From: Nitrolancea sp040255925
GTDB taxonomy: Bacteria > Chloroflexota > Chloroflexia > Thermomicrobiales > Thermomicrobiaceae
Length of the DNA stretch: 20,914 bases
Direction of reading: 5' to 3'
Assembly (NCBI GenBank): GCA_040255925.1
Contig: JBDZVX010000036.1
Coordinates: forward strand, 1 to 20,914
Position numbers and translations under genes: made by a program. Positions 14,003 to 20,914 of the stretch are shown here, one piece after another; position 1 is the stretch's first letter; each line of letters starts with the position of its first letter. The notes below the pieces were generated by a model. The model worked only from the letters and a program-made list of their open reading frames with translations. It was not told the origin of the DNA and did not search any database.

Positions 14003-15073
14003 ATGCCAGTTGCGATTGACGAGATTCGCCGGGCAACCGGCCAGAACCTCAATACTGAATCCACGTCACCGGCCAGGACGCTGAGCGACGAAGATGCCGA
14101 GGCGGTACTGGATGCCTATTCCCAGGCCGTCGTGACGGTTGCTGAGAAAGTCGGCCCAGCCGTCGTGAACATCGCGGCGGTTCACCGGGGCATGGCCCAA
14201 ACACGCCGTGGTGTTATGCCGTTTGAGTCAGCCGGCGATGGATCAGGGGTCATCATCGCCCCGGATGGCTACCTCCTGACCAACAGCCACGTCGTGCATG
14301 GCGCCCAGCGGCTGGAGGTGACGCTATCCGACGGGCGCACCGTTTCGGCACAACTGGCGGGCGAGGACCCCGCCACCGACCTGGCGGTGATCCGGATCAA
14401 CGCGGCGGGACTCCCGGCCGCTCAACTCGGGGATTCCGACCGGCTGCGGGTGGGCCAGCTCGTGATTGCGATCGGGAACCCGCTGGGATTTCAGGCCACG
14501 GTTACCGCGGGGGTGGTCTCGGCGCTGGGCCGGTCATTGCGCAGCCAGAGTGGACAGTTGATCGAAAACATCATCCAGACCGATGCCCCGATCAATCCCG
14601 GTAACTCGGGAGGTCCGCTGGTCGACTCGCGCGGCCGGGTCGTCGGGATCAACACCGCGATTATCCAGGGCGCCCAGGGGATCGGCTTCGCGGTCCCGGT
14701 CAACACCGCGCGCTGGGTCGCGGGGCTCTTGATCAAAGATGGCCGGGTACGGCGGCCGTTCCTCGGGATCACGAGCGAAGTGCGGCCAATTCATATCCGC
14801 ATCGCCCGCGAGCACGGGCTGCGGGACCCGAAGGGCATCGGAGTCATCCAGGTGATGCCGGGCAGCCCGGCCGAACGGGCCGGAATCCAGGTGGGCGATA
14901 TCATCATCGGGCTCGACGGGACGCCGGTGAGCAGCCTGGATGATGTGCCCCGCTTCCTCAGCCGAGCGGCGATCGGAGCCACCATGCGGATCACCGTGCT
15001 GCGTCACAACCAGCGGGTTGAGCTGACCGCCGTCCTGGCGCAAATGCCGGAGCCGGTACCGGCGCGGCCCTAG
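14003..15073 (+). CDS. HtrA/DegP-like serine protease with one PDZ domain, no export signal
   Basis: This 356-residue protein has a trypsin-like protease domain with a complete triad: His96 in TNSHVVHGA, Asp126 in PATDLAVI and Ser202 in PINPGNSGGPLV. A single C-terminal PDZ domain (about 258-345) follows, with the KGIGVIQVMPGSPAERAGIQVGDIIIGLDG signature. HtrA proteases degrade misfolded proteins. Most are periplasmic, membrane-anchored or secreted, but here the N-terminus (MPVAIDEIRRATGQ...) is polar and has no signal peptide or membrane helix, so a cytoplasmic location is predicted. ATG 14003 has GAGGA five bases upstream. The likely promoter is about 160 bases upstream, divergent from the HxlR gene. 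Confidence 0.94.
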   Translation: MPVAIDEIRRATGQNLNTESTSPARTLSDEDAEAVLDAYSQAVVTVAEKVGPAVVNIAAVHRGMAQTRRGVMPFESAGDGSGVIIAPDGYLLTNSHVVHGAQRLEVTLSDGRTVSAQLAGEDPATDLAVIRINAAGLPAAQLGDSDRLRVGQLVIAIGNPLGFQATVTAGVVSALGRSLRSQSGQLIENIIQTDAPINPGNSGGPLVDSRGRVVGINTAIIQGAQGIGFAVPVNTARWVAGLLIKDGRVRRPFLGITSEVRPIHIRIAREHGLRDPKGIGVIQVMPGSPAERAGIQVGDIIIGLDGTPVSSLDDVPRFLSRAAIGATMRITVLRHNQRVELTAVLAQMPEPVPARP

Positions 15074-15132
15074 TTCGGGGACGTGGGGCGGGTTCCGGTC
15101 GGCCTGCACTAGCCATCACACGGTGGAAGAAA

Positions 15133-15564
15133 TCAGTGCGGGTGGATATCCGGCCGGAGCCCGCGAACCGACCCCAGGCCGACCTCAAGCGTCCGGTGTT
15201 TGGGATCCTCGGGTCCGGAAAACTGGAGCGCGAAGATCGGGTGGCGCTCCGGCGGCGCGCCGCGGCCGACGTATTCGCCGTGACGGAACCCTTCCAGCGT
15301 CCGGCCGCGAAAGATCCGGCGGACATCGGCCAGCGAGAACTGCCGGTGAAGCGGCCCGTCGCAGCAGGGGCAGGTCAGCGGGAACCGGAGGCCGCTATCG
15401 AAGATGAGCTCAATACGGTCGTCACGCTCTTCGATACCGCTAACGGCCTGCCCACCAATCAAACCGTCGGTATACTCGGCGGAGCAATAGACCTCGTCCT
15501 CGATCTTGACCAGCGGGAATCCATCGATCTCACAGAAGTTGAGATTGTGCAGCGGACCAAACAC
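15133..15564 (-). CDS. Hypothetical protein with a CPCC motif
   Basis: I do not recognise this 143-residue protein. It opens MFGPLHNLNFCEIDGFPLVKIEDEVYC and contains alternating strands and a central LTCPCCDGPLHR segment that could bind zinc, with additional cysteines at about residues 11 and 27. The C-terminal part is rich in Pro, Gly and Arg. The GTG start at 15564 has CAGGAT five bases upstream. It is convergent with the HtrA-type protease and divergent from the next gene. The longer plus-strand frame through the same DNA (from 15136) looks like its shadow. Confidence 0.6.
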   Translation of the reverse strand: MFGPLHNLNFCEIDGFPLVKIEDEVYCSAEYTDGLIGGQAVSGIEERDDRIELIFDSGLRFPLTCPCCDGPLHRQFSLADVRRIFRGRTLEGFRHGEYVGRGAPPERHPIFALQFSGPEDPKHRTLEVGLGSVRGLRPDIHPH

Positions 15565-15732
15565 AGCGTATCCTGCCCAGTGTCAACACCAAATCCAACT
15601 CTCAGGAGAATGATACCGAATGCGGCCCCTGGACGATGGACAGATACCGCTGGCGTCGACCATAATAGGGCACCGGGATGGTCCGTAGCTGAAGACGGGC
15701 CGTTGGCAGAGAGAACGGGTGGGGCGGACGGC

Positions 15733-16146
15733 ATGAGCACTGAAACGACTGAGATTCATACCCTGGATGAACTGCGGACGCTGCGGGATCGGCTGCTCCC
15801 GATGTTGCAGGTCGTCGGCGCCGAGTATGACACCCGCACCGAGCCGGGTTATCCGGTCATCTTCGACAACGTTGAGGATGGCGGCTACTTTGGGGTCAAC
15901 CTCGATCCGGGCTACGGGTTGTACATCATGACCGATGGGCAGCAGATCATTGCCCAGCTCAACATCATCGCCTGGCGGACCGATGTCCGGTCCAGCGCCA
16001 ACAAGGAGAAGTTCGCGAGCCTGCCGTTCGACGGTGTCCGGCCGGTGAGCAACGAGATGAGCGACGGCCAGCTCCGCAATCTCATCTCGGAACTCCTCTC
16101 GCACTGGAACCGGCAGCCACTCAACATCCGGATCAGCGACAGCTAA
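15733..16146 (+). CDS. Conserved-looking hypothetical protein
   Basis: The 137-residue product (TLDELRTLRDRLLPMLQVVGAEYDTRTEPGYPVIFDN... GGYFGVNLDPGYGLYIMTDGQQIIAQLNIIAWRTDVRSSANKEKF... DGQLRNLISELLSHWNRQPLNIRISDS) has balanced composition, an N-terminal helix, a run of beta strands with aromatic residues and a closing helix. It looks like a globular cytoplasmic protein, but I do not recognise a family. ATG 15733 has only a weak GGGGCGG upstream. The frame continues open far upstream, with an alternative ATG at 15610; the intervening sequence does not look like protein. It is followed by a strong hairpin at 16178-16215. Confidence 0.65.
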   Translation: MSTETTEIHTLDELRTLRDRLLPMLQVVGAEYDTRTEPGYPVIFDNVEDGGYFGVNLDPGYGLYIMTDGQQIIAQLNIIAWRTDVRSSANKEKFASLPFDGVRPVSNEMSDGQLRNLISELLSHWNRQPLNIRISDS

Positions 16147-16177
16147 GCATCTACACACAAAGATTAGAGTCTATGAC

Positions 16178-16215
16178 GTGACGGGGGAGCGCCATTCGAG
16201 CGACTCCCCCGTCAC
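16178..16215. terminator. Strong 12-bp hairpin between convergent genes
   Basis: GTGACGGGGGAG and CTCCCCCGTCAC pair perfectly over 12 bases around a 14-base loop. It lies 31 bases after the stop of the plus-strand hypothetical gene and is symmetric enough to act on both strands, but there is no T-run on either side. Confidence 0.65.
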
Positions 16216-16237
16216 GTTCCAGCCTATTCGCCTAGTT

Positions 16238-16253
16238 TGTTTCACGTGAAACA
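16238..16253. other. parS-like ParB binding site 2
   Basis: TGTTTCACGTGAAACA matches the 16-bp bacterial parS consensus exactly, including the outer bases. It is in the spacer between the 16178-16215 hairpin and the 3' end of ndk, about 3.6 kb from the first site. Confidence 0.93.
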
Positions 16254-16351
16254 CATACTCACTTTTGTGTGCGCGAGGATGACCCGCTAGCGGGCTGCCC
16301 GCCCGGCGCCAGACCGCCGCATTAGCACCCCTGCTCCGAGCCCATGGTTGG

Positions 16352-16801
16352 CTATCCGGCAATCCAGTCGTCGATGTTCCGATCGTAGCTCACGATCTCC
16401 TCGGGCGAGAAGAAGAGATCGATCTCCCGCCGCGCCGACTCAGCGGAGTCGGATGCGTGAATCAGGTTCTGTCCGATGGTCAGGCCATACGTGCCCCGGA
16501 TCGATCCCGGAGCCGCGTCCACCGGATTGGTCGCGCCAACGGTGTTCCGGGTCACCTCAACTGCCTTCGGGCCTTCCAGGACGCCAACTACCACCGGCGA
16601 CGAGCTAATGAACTGAACAAGCTCATCGAAGAACGGTCTTTCGCGATGAACGCTGTAATGCTGCTCACCAAGCGCCCGGCTGATCTGGATCATCTTCAAT
16701 GCGACAACCTTGAGGCCGCGTTTCTCCAGCCGGCCGAAGATTTCTCCAATAAGTGCCCGTTGCACTCCATCCGGCTTGACGATCACCAACGTTTGGTCCA
16801 C
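16352..16801 (-). CDS. ndk: Nucleoside diphosphate kinase
   Basis: Ndk transfers the gamma phosphate of ATP to nucleoside diphosphates through a phosphohistidine. The 149-residue protein shows TLVIVKPDGVQRALIGEI, the Kpn-loop region with GATNPVDAAPGSIRGTYG, and the active-site histidine 115 in NLIHASDSAESARREIDLFF, ending EEIVSYDRNIDDWI. GTG 16801 is chosen because it puts the family's N-terminus in place and has GAGGGA nine bases upstream; the frame is open to 16927, but the extra residues are not part of the family. It lies 174 bases downstream of the three-gene phospho-signalling set on the same strand and may or may not be co-transcribed. Confidence 0.97.
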   Translation of the reverse strand: MDQTLVIVKPDGVQRALIGEIFGRLEKRGLKVVALKMIQISRALGEQHYSVHRERPFFDELVQFISSSPVVVGVLEGPKAVEVTRNTVGATNPVDAAPGSIRGTYGLTIGQNLIHASDSAESARREIDLFFSPEEIVSYDRNIDDWIAG

Positions 16802-16975
16802 CCGTGTTACTCCCTCCCGAACGTCGTCGACACAGCAATGCCACCAGCCTCGCGGCCGGCGGCGCTTAGCGTACCATAGGGGAAGATATTCGACTGATGG
16901 ACGCGCTATCCCATCGAGCGAGACCACGAAAGACGATTTGGCCAGCGCGGCGACACCATCGCTTCCGTCACGTGA

Positions 16976-18934
16976 TCAGCTAATCGCCATCAAATCGGCC
17001 TTAGCCTGGTCTACATCTTGCCGCGCGGCTTCTAGCTCCGGACCTACCGCCTCACGAACCGACACTACTTGTTGGGATACTTGTCTAAGCGTGTCAGGTC
17101 CACGCCGAAGGTCATCTTCAAGGCGCATTCGAGTGAAGGAGATCTCTCGATCAATCGCCTGAATATCAGATGGATCTACACCTCGTCTTTGATCGAAAAC
17201 AAACCCTTGTTCAATAGCTCTACGCCAATCCAACAGGCTTCGTGTGCGAACCGGTCCAAACCCTGGAACCTTAAAAACATCCTCCTCGGTCACATCCGCT
17301 GCCGTCTCAATGCCATATGATTGCAGCATAGCTATCCGAGCCGGCCCAATTCCCGGAATCTCGGCATCAAGAATCCGATGTAGGTCGAGAAACCGCTGCA
17401 TTTGACGATCTCGTGCTTGGGCATGCAACTGTCGGATCCGTCGCTGCCTCAACTGTTTGAGTCCCTCGTACCGATTCTTCTTTTCATCTAGCTCGCGGAG
17501 CATAGAATCGAACCTATCGGGTCCTGCGTCCTTGTTCCATCGAGCCTCAATGGTTTTCAAGCGCGTCTGAGCATCTTCAAGATTCTTCCGAATGTCGGTG
17601 GCAGCCTGTTCATCGTCTGATCGAATAATCGCATAAGCTGCGATCGCCACGACACCAATAATCCACCATGTTGCAGATCCCCCAACTGAAATGGCAATTA
17701 CCAAGCCAATTGCGATTATCATTACGCCGCCAACCAATCGAACGTCGCGCTTGAGTCTGACCGCCGCTGCCCGCTTCGACGTACTCGCCTTGAACGCACT
17801 CGTACTTCCGACGGTCGGAAGCGGTCCAGGAGACGGAACTGCGATGATCTGAGCCCAGACAGCTTGAAGATTGAATTCGCTGCGCGCTTGTGCTGTTACG
17901 ATCGAAGTGAAGTTGAACAGAATTGCGCCAGATGACTTCTCAACCTCACACAACGGGCACATGGTTAGTGTGGCCGGATAATAGTGAGCATTACTATGGC
18001 TGCAGCGCTTGCACGCCTTTTTCAATTCCTCAAGCGATACGAGCCATTCGTTCGGCGTAGGCCGCGCCCGATCACCAACCCCTTTTAGGGAAAATGCGCG
18101 CTCGAAAAGTGCGGCAACCGGCGGCGAGACGATGGCGAGCGGTAGCGTGTTTAGTGGTTGTGCCATCTGATGGGATCGCGCGCTTGAGCCGTAAGCAAAG
18201 CGGAATTCCCTGATCGCCTGGTCGATGGCTATATCGCCAGAACCCAGATAAGTTCCCGAAAACGGATGCCGACCCAGAAAAAGCAACTGAAAGATAACGA
18301 CCGCGAGTCCAAAAGCATCGTGATTCGGGGTGCGAACAACTTCGCGAAAGGACCGCCCCTGAAGTTCAGGCGGCGTATGAGTCTCGACGCCCACCTCGCA
18401 CAAGTACTGCGTACTGTTGGCCGTAAACTGGAAGCTATCGCAATCGATAAGCTTAACAATTGCGTCGTTCGAAACGACGATATTAGCGTGATTGATATCA
18501 CCAATTACGACTCCATGATCGTGCACGTTGGCCACTGCTCGGGCGACGTTGGCGGCTGCATGTACCAGGAACAGCCAGGTGGCATCGGGGAATTCAGCAC
18601 GACGACTCTTTGGGCCATATAGAGTGTGGATTGGTTTATAGCCACTAATCTTGGGCATGAGGAAGCCGATTACCGTGCCGGAATGATCGCCAACGTGCAA
18701 GGTATCGAGCGGCCACGCGGCTGCTCGGCTGATCTTTTCGGACCGTAGGCTCGCCATCGCCGACAGCTTAGTGGCGCGTTTTGCGTCTATCTGTTTGTGA
18801 TACAGCTTCGCCACGACATCGCGTTGGTCTGGAACTTCGAAGACTGCTCCTTCCCCGCCTTCTCCAACCTTCGCTCCAATGAGCACGGGCTGACCATGAC
18901 TACTGAAGATTCGCGTTCTAGATTTGACGGTCAT
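16976..18934 (-). CDS. YegI-like / TerY-P-type protein kinase with zinc ribbon, membrane hairpin and helix-hairpin-helix
   Basis: The 652-residue protein has, in order: a kinase domain with glycine loop KVGEGGEGAVF (23-32), Lys43 in VVAKLYHK, a catalytic loop VVIGDINHANIVV in which GD replaces the usual RD (Asp146, Asn151), and DCD at 164-166 instead of DFG (KLIDCDSFQF); a four-cysteine zinc ribbon (C308, C311, C326, C329); two hydrophobic segments at about 400-437; a coiled coil at about 440-525; and a helix-hairpin-helix, IPGIGPARIAMLQSYGIETAADV (526-548). DCD and GDxN variants are characteristic of this kinase group rather than signs of inactivity. ATG 18934 has AAGG five bases upstream; a GTG at 18946 is the alternative. 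It overlaps the PP2C gene, its presumed antagonist. Confidence 0.9.
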   Translation of the reverse strand: MTVKSRTRIFSSHGQPVLIGAKVGEGGEGAVFEVPDQRDVVAKLYHKQIDAKRATKLSAMASLRSEKISRAAAWPLDTLHVGDHSGTVIGFLMPKISGYKPIHTLYGPKSRRAEFPDATWLFLVHAAANVARAVANVHDHGVVIGDINHANIVVSNDAIVKLIDCDSFQFTANSTQYLCEVGVETHTPPELQGRSFREVVRTPNHDAFGLAVVIFQLLFLGRHPFSGTYLGSGDIAIDQAIREFRFAYGSSARSHQMAQPLNTLPLAIVSPPVAALFERAFSLKGVGDRARPTPNEWLVSLEELKKACKRCSHSNAHYYPATLTMCPLCEVEKSSGAILFNFTSIVTAQARSEFNLQAVWAQIIAVPSPGPLPTVGSTSAFKASTSKRAAAVRLKRDVRLVGGVMIIAIGLVIAISVGGSATWWIIGVVAIAAYAIIRSDDEQAATDIRKNLEDAQTRLKTIEARWNKDAGPDRFDSMLRELDEKKNRYEGLKQLRQRRIRQLHAQARDRQMQRFLDLHRILDAEIPGIGPARIAMLQSYGIETAADVTEEDVFKVPGFGPVRTRSLLDWRRAIEQGFVFDQRRGVDPSDIQAIDREISFTRMRLEDDLRRGPDTLRQVSQQVVSVREAVGPELEAARQDVDQAKADLMAIS

Positions 18935-19748
18935 TTCCGCCTTCACCGGAACTTAGCGGTTCAACGACACGTCTAGTTGCAATCACCAACGTCTTATCGT
19001 CATCAACACGATCGTTCACTGGCTTCGAGTCGAGAAACACCCGTAAGGATGCGGTGAGACTGTCAAGTGACGTCGGTGAGCTGGAGCGGAGGGGAGCAAA
19101 CATTGGGCGAAAGAACGGGGAATACGCGGTCTGAGTTTGAAAGTGGAGTGCGAGTCGTTGCAGGCCGTCAGTCAGGATCGCGATTTCATCAAAACGACTC
19201 CGACTTAACTCGTAGTTGAACACCTCCAATGCCGTCGGTTCCGTCGCGAACACTGTCGTGTTCTCGTACTCTCCCTGTTGCGGCCAGAACACCCAGCAGT
19301 ACTCGTCTGGATCCTCTGGCGGAGAGATCACAATGACCCCATCCCCGACTTGAATAAAGACGGCACTATCATGCCCCAGAACGGCGGCAATAATCGTGCA
19401 TGCGAGGTCTCGTGGAGCGAGTCCATCTTCCTCGGCTCGATGCCGGACAGCCTCCTGAAATGCTTCCAGCCACTCGCGAACGAATTCCCGAGTGATCTGA
19501 GAGACGTCACCCCCTCCGCGAAGAAATGCCGTCACCTCTTGGATAAACATCGAACAGCAGAGGGACGCGCCAATATCAGAACGATCGGCACTTCCCGCAC
19601 CGTCGGAAGCAGTCATAATCAGTATTGGCTTACCGCCATCCAGTGAGATGAGCCGACAATCGCTAGCGTCCTGGCATGGCATGCCCGATTTTTGGTGTGA
19701 GCTTCCCTCGACCGAGACAAAGATATACCGCCACTGGTCATCATTCAT
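18918..19748 (-). CDS. PP2C-type protein phosphatase of the triad (YegK-like)
   Basis: This 276-residue protein has divergent PP2C motifs: a start region WRYIFVSVEGSSHQKSGMPCQDAS (metal-binding QDA), TASDGAGSADRSDIGAS with Asp49 and Gly50, a central VGDGVIVI, the ILTDGL segment and a closing VDDDKTLVIA with aspartates. These are the classical manganese-coordinating positions. It would remove phosphate placed by the neighbouring kinase. ATG 19748 overlaps the vWA stop in an ATGA arrangement and is preferred over an upstream in-frame TTG at 19763. The gene's 3' end overlaps the kinase start by 17 bases. Cytoplasmic, with no signal peptide. Confidence 0.9.
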   Translation of the reverse strand: MNDDQWRYIFVSVEGSSHQKSGMPCQDASDCRLISLDGGKPILIMTASDGAGSADRSDIGASLCCSMFIQEVTAFLRGGGDVSQITREFVREWLEAFQEAVRHRAEEDGLAPRDLACTIIAAVLGHDSAVFIQVGDGVIVISPPEDPDEYCWVFWPQQGEYENTTVFATEPTALEVFNYELSRSRFDEIAILTDGLQRLALHFQTQTAYSPFFRPMFAPLRSSSPTSLDSLTASLRVFLDSKPVNDRVDDDKTLVIATRRVVEPLSSGEGGNDRQI

Positions 19749-20425
19749 CCCACAGCGGCCCAACCATTCGGAGCCGCAGGATTCGAAAGCGGCACCTGCT
19801 CACCTGGATTCGAGCGGGATACCGAACTGAGTGAGTTCGAAAGCCATGAGAACAAGTCACGGAATCGGAGCCCATCCAACCGAAGGGGCTCACGAACGGC
19901 AATCTGTTTGAGGGTACCCATGTCCGCTCCCCCCACCCCGACTGCGAAGAACATGAATGACCTTGATTCTTCTCCGGATCGCACTAGACTCGCTGCTGTG
20001 TGCCAATCGTCTGTAGGAGCCCCGTCGGTGAGCAGGAATACCCAGGGACGATAGTAAGATATACCGTTTTGTTTGAAAACCTCCTTACGCTCTCGAATCA
20101 TGTCCAGCCCCCGCTCAATTGCGGCTCCCATCGGGGTATATCCATTAGCTGCGAGCGTCGGTGGTTGAAACGTATCGGCAGTTTGGAAATCGGTGAGAGT
20201 TTGGACCGGCCCGAAGGTGACGATAGCCACCTCGACACGTTTGGCTGCCATCGCATCTGCCATGAGCTCGTCCTTGAAGGTGATAAGCCCGGCATTGAGT
20301 TCATTGATCGGAGATCCCGCCATCGACGCGGAAGTATCGAGCAGCAAGAGGCATGGACAACGAGGCTCTGGATTCTCAGCAAACTCGGCGAGCGAGAAGG
20401 GTACTTGGTCGTTATATTCGGGCAC
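19745..20425 (-). CDS. vWA-domain protein of the triad (TerY/YegL-like)
   Basis: The 226-residue protein is almost entirely one von Willebrand factor A domain. The metal-ion-dependent adhesion site is complete: DTSASM at residues 30-35, the threonine in NGYTPMGAAIERGLDMI, and the aspartate in VFLLTDGAPTDDW. The remaining strands (RVEVAIVTFGPV, SFMFFAVGVGGADM) fit the fold. The terminus (SSVSRSNPGEQVPLSNP) is polar. In TerY/YegL-type systems this protein acts with a kinase and a phosphatase encoded beside it, as here. The GTG at 20425 has GGGGGA about seven bases upstream. It is the first gene of the apparent operon. Confidence 0.92.
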   Translation of the reverse strand: MPEYNDQVPFSLAEFAENPEPRCPCLLLLDTSASMAGSPINELNAGLITFKDELMADAMAAKRVEVAIVTFGPVQTLTDFQTADTFQPPTLAANGYTPMGAAIERGLDMIRERKEVFKQNGISYYRPWVFLLTDGAPTDDWHTAASLVRSGEESRSFMFFAVGVGGADMGTLKQIAVREPLRLDGLRFRDLFSWLSNSLSSVSRSNPGEQVPLSNPAAPNGWAAVG

Positions 20426-20478
20426 TGTTAGTTCCCCCTTGATTTATCGGCGCTCATTCAGGCGACGAGCAGCGCCGA

Positions 20479-20492
20479 CCGATTAGAATCGG
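20479..20492. promoter_or_regulatory. Palindrome upstream of the triad
   Basis: CCGATT and AATCGG are inverted around a two-base centre, 54 bases before the vWA start. It is a possible operator; 6-bp arms can occur by chance. Confidence 0.3.
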
Positions 20493-20746
20493 ATAGACCC
20501 TTAACGGTGCCTGCGCTAGTACCTATCGCCAGAGCACCGAAAATAGCCCGTCGCCGCGCCATCGAACGCGGCCCACACCTAGCAATTGAACTCGGTTCTC
20601 ACATCGAACTACATTAGCTCGAATAATGACTTCAGTATAAGGCACATTCATTCAGTCTTCCAGCGCCATGGCACGGAAACGAGTCCTCGTCACCCTGCCA
20701 TGAAGAATGGAAAACGATAAGCGACCACCCCGACTACCCTTTCGGG

Positions 20747-20763
20747 AGAGCCCCATGGGCTCT
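20747..20763. other. Short hairpin upstream of the triad
   Basis: AGAGCCC and GGGCTCT form a perfect 7-bp stem with a three-base loop. No T-run follows on either strand. It could terminate transcription entering from beyond the right edge, or be incidental. Confidence 0.35.
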
Positions 20764-20914
20764 TATCATCGGAGTGGAACCTTTTTCTAAGAATACACTA
20801 CAACATACAATAGATGCACTAGCGAACCTTTGGTTCTGTTTTCCTCCGTCTTCGACCTAGCTCCGGTCCCGTAGGCGCGCGGATGATGCCGGCCGGATTA
20901 CCCAGCCAGGAACG

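Larger units (their letters stand above)
20426..20914. other. 489-base stretch upstream of the triad without a gene
   Basis: No coding sequence is supported on either strand. It is visibly more A+T-rich than the left of the window. Seen in it are the palindrome CCGATT-AG-AATCGG (20479-20492), a minus-strand TTATACT that could be a -10 for the triad (no good -35), and the hairpin at 20747-20763. Other genes of the system could lie beyond the edge. Confidence 0.5.

Noticed and set aside
15620..15688. 22-codon plus-strand frame with AGGAG eleven bases upstream
   Set aside because: The spacing is too long and no conserved features are seen; it could be a leader peptide but nothing supports that.
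15136..15732. Long upstream extension of the 15733-16146 gene
   Set aside because: It mirrors the minus-strand gene at 15133-15564, and the stretch after it does not look like protein.
16171..16362. Minus-strand 63-codon frame over the parS site
   Set aside because: It spans a strong hairpin and parS, is Arg/Ser-rich and has no recognisable start signal.
16966..16981. CGTCACGTGATC as a parS site
   Set aside because: It shares only the TCACGTGA centre, not the outer bases of parS.
1..20914. CRISPR array, tRNA, rRNA or IS element
   Set aside because: No regular repeat-spacer pattern, cloverleaf, ribosomal motif or transposase catalytic signature was seen by eye.

Overview
The window looks like a chromosomal segment from a GC-rich bacterium. 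The best guess is a Chloroflexota lineage of the Thermomicrobia/Sphaerobacter/Nitrolancea kind. That guess rests on gene content, on abundant CCGG-rich coding sequence with GTG as well as ATG starts, and on a small conserved protein type at 8081-8557; it is not a taxonomic proof. No rRNA, tRNA, CRISPR array or recognisable transposase was found.

Left part (1-6504): the 5' 349 codons of tgt (minus strand, cut by the window edge), a HicA/HicB toxin-antitoxin pair, a class I methyltransferase, then a GT4 glycosyltransferase overlapping pth. Next comes a corrinoid group: a CobO-like protein whose ATP-binding loop is destroyed, then (after a hairpin) the stand-alone B12-binding subunit of an acyl-CoA mutase overlapping the MeaB G-protein chaperone. 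The catalytic mutase subunit is not in the window.

Middle part (6505-16351): mostly single genes with hairpins and promoters between them. They include an acidic hypothetical protein, a 33-residue single-pass membrane protein below usual ORF cut-offs, a conserved-domain protein lacking its expected signal peptide, a PRC-barrel-like protein, a YCII protein and a winged-helix methyltransferase. Then follows a redox/quinone-stress-like set: YceI, an FMN reductase, a VOC (glyoxalase/dioxygenase fold) protein and a HxlR regulator. The HxlR promoter is divergent from, and shares its -35 bases with, the likely promoter of a cytoplasmic HtrA-type protease. Two parS centromere-like palindromes lie at 12645-12660 and 16238-16253, which suggests that the segment is in the ParB-loaded, origin-proximal part of the chromosome.

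Right part (16352-20425, minus strand): ndk, preceded by a tightly overlapping three-gene set: a vWA protein, a PP2C phosphatase, and a 652-residue kinase carrying a zinc ribbon, two membrane segments, a coiled coil and a helix-hairpin-helix. This is the architecture of Escherichia coli YegL-YegK-YegI and of the 'TerY-P' triads, a poorly understood phospho-signalling module. It is visibly more A+T-rich than the rest, consistent with horizontal acquisition, and is preceded by almost 500 bases without a gene.
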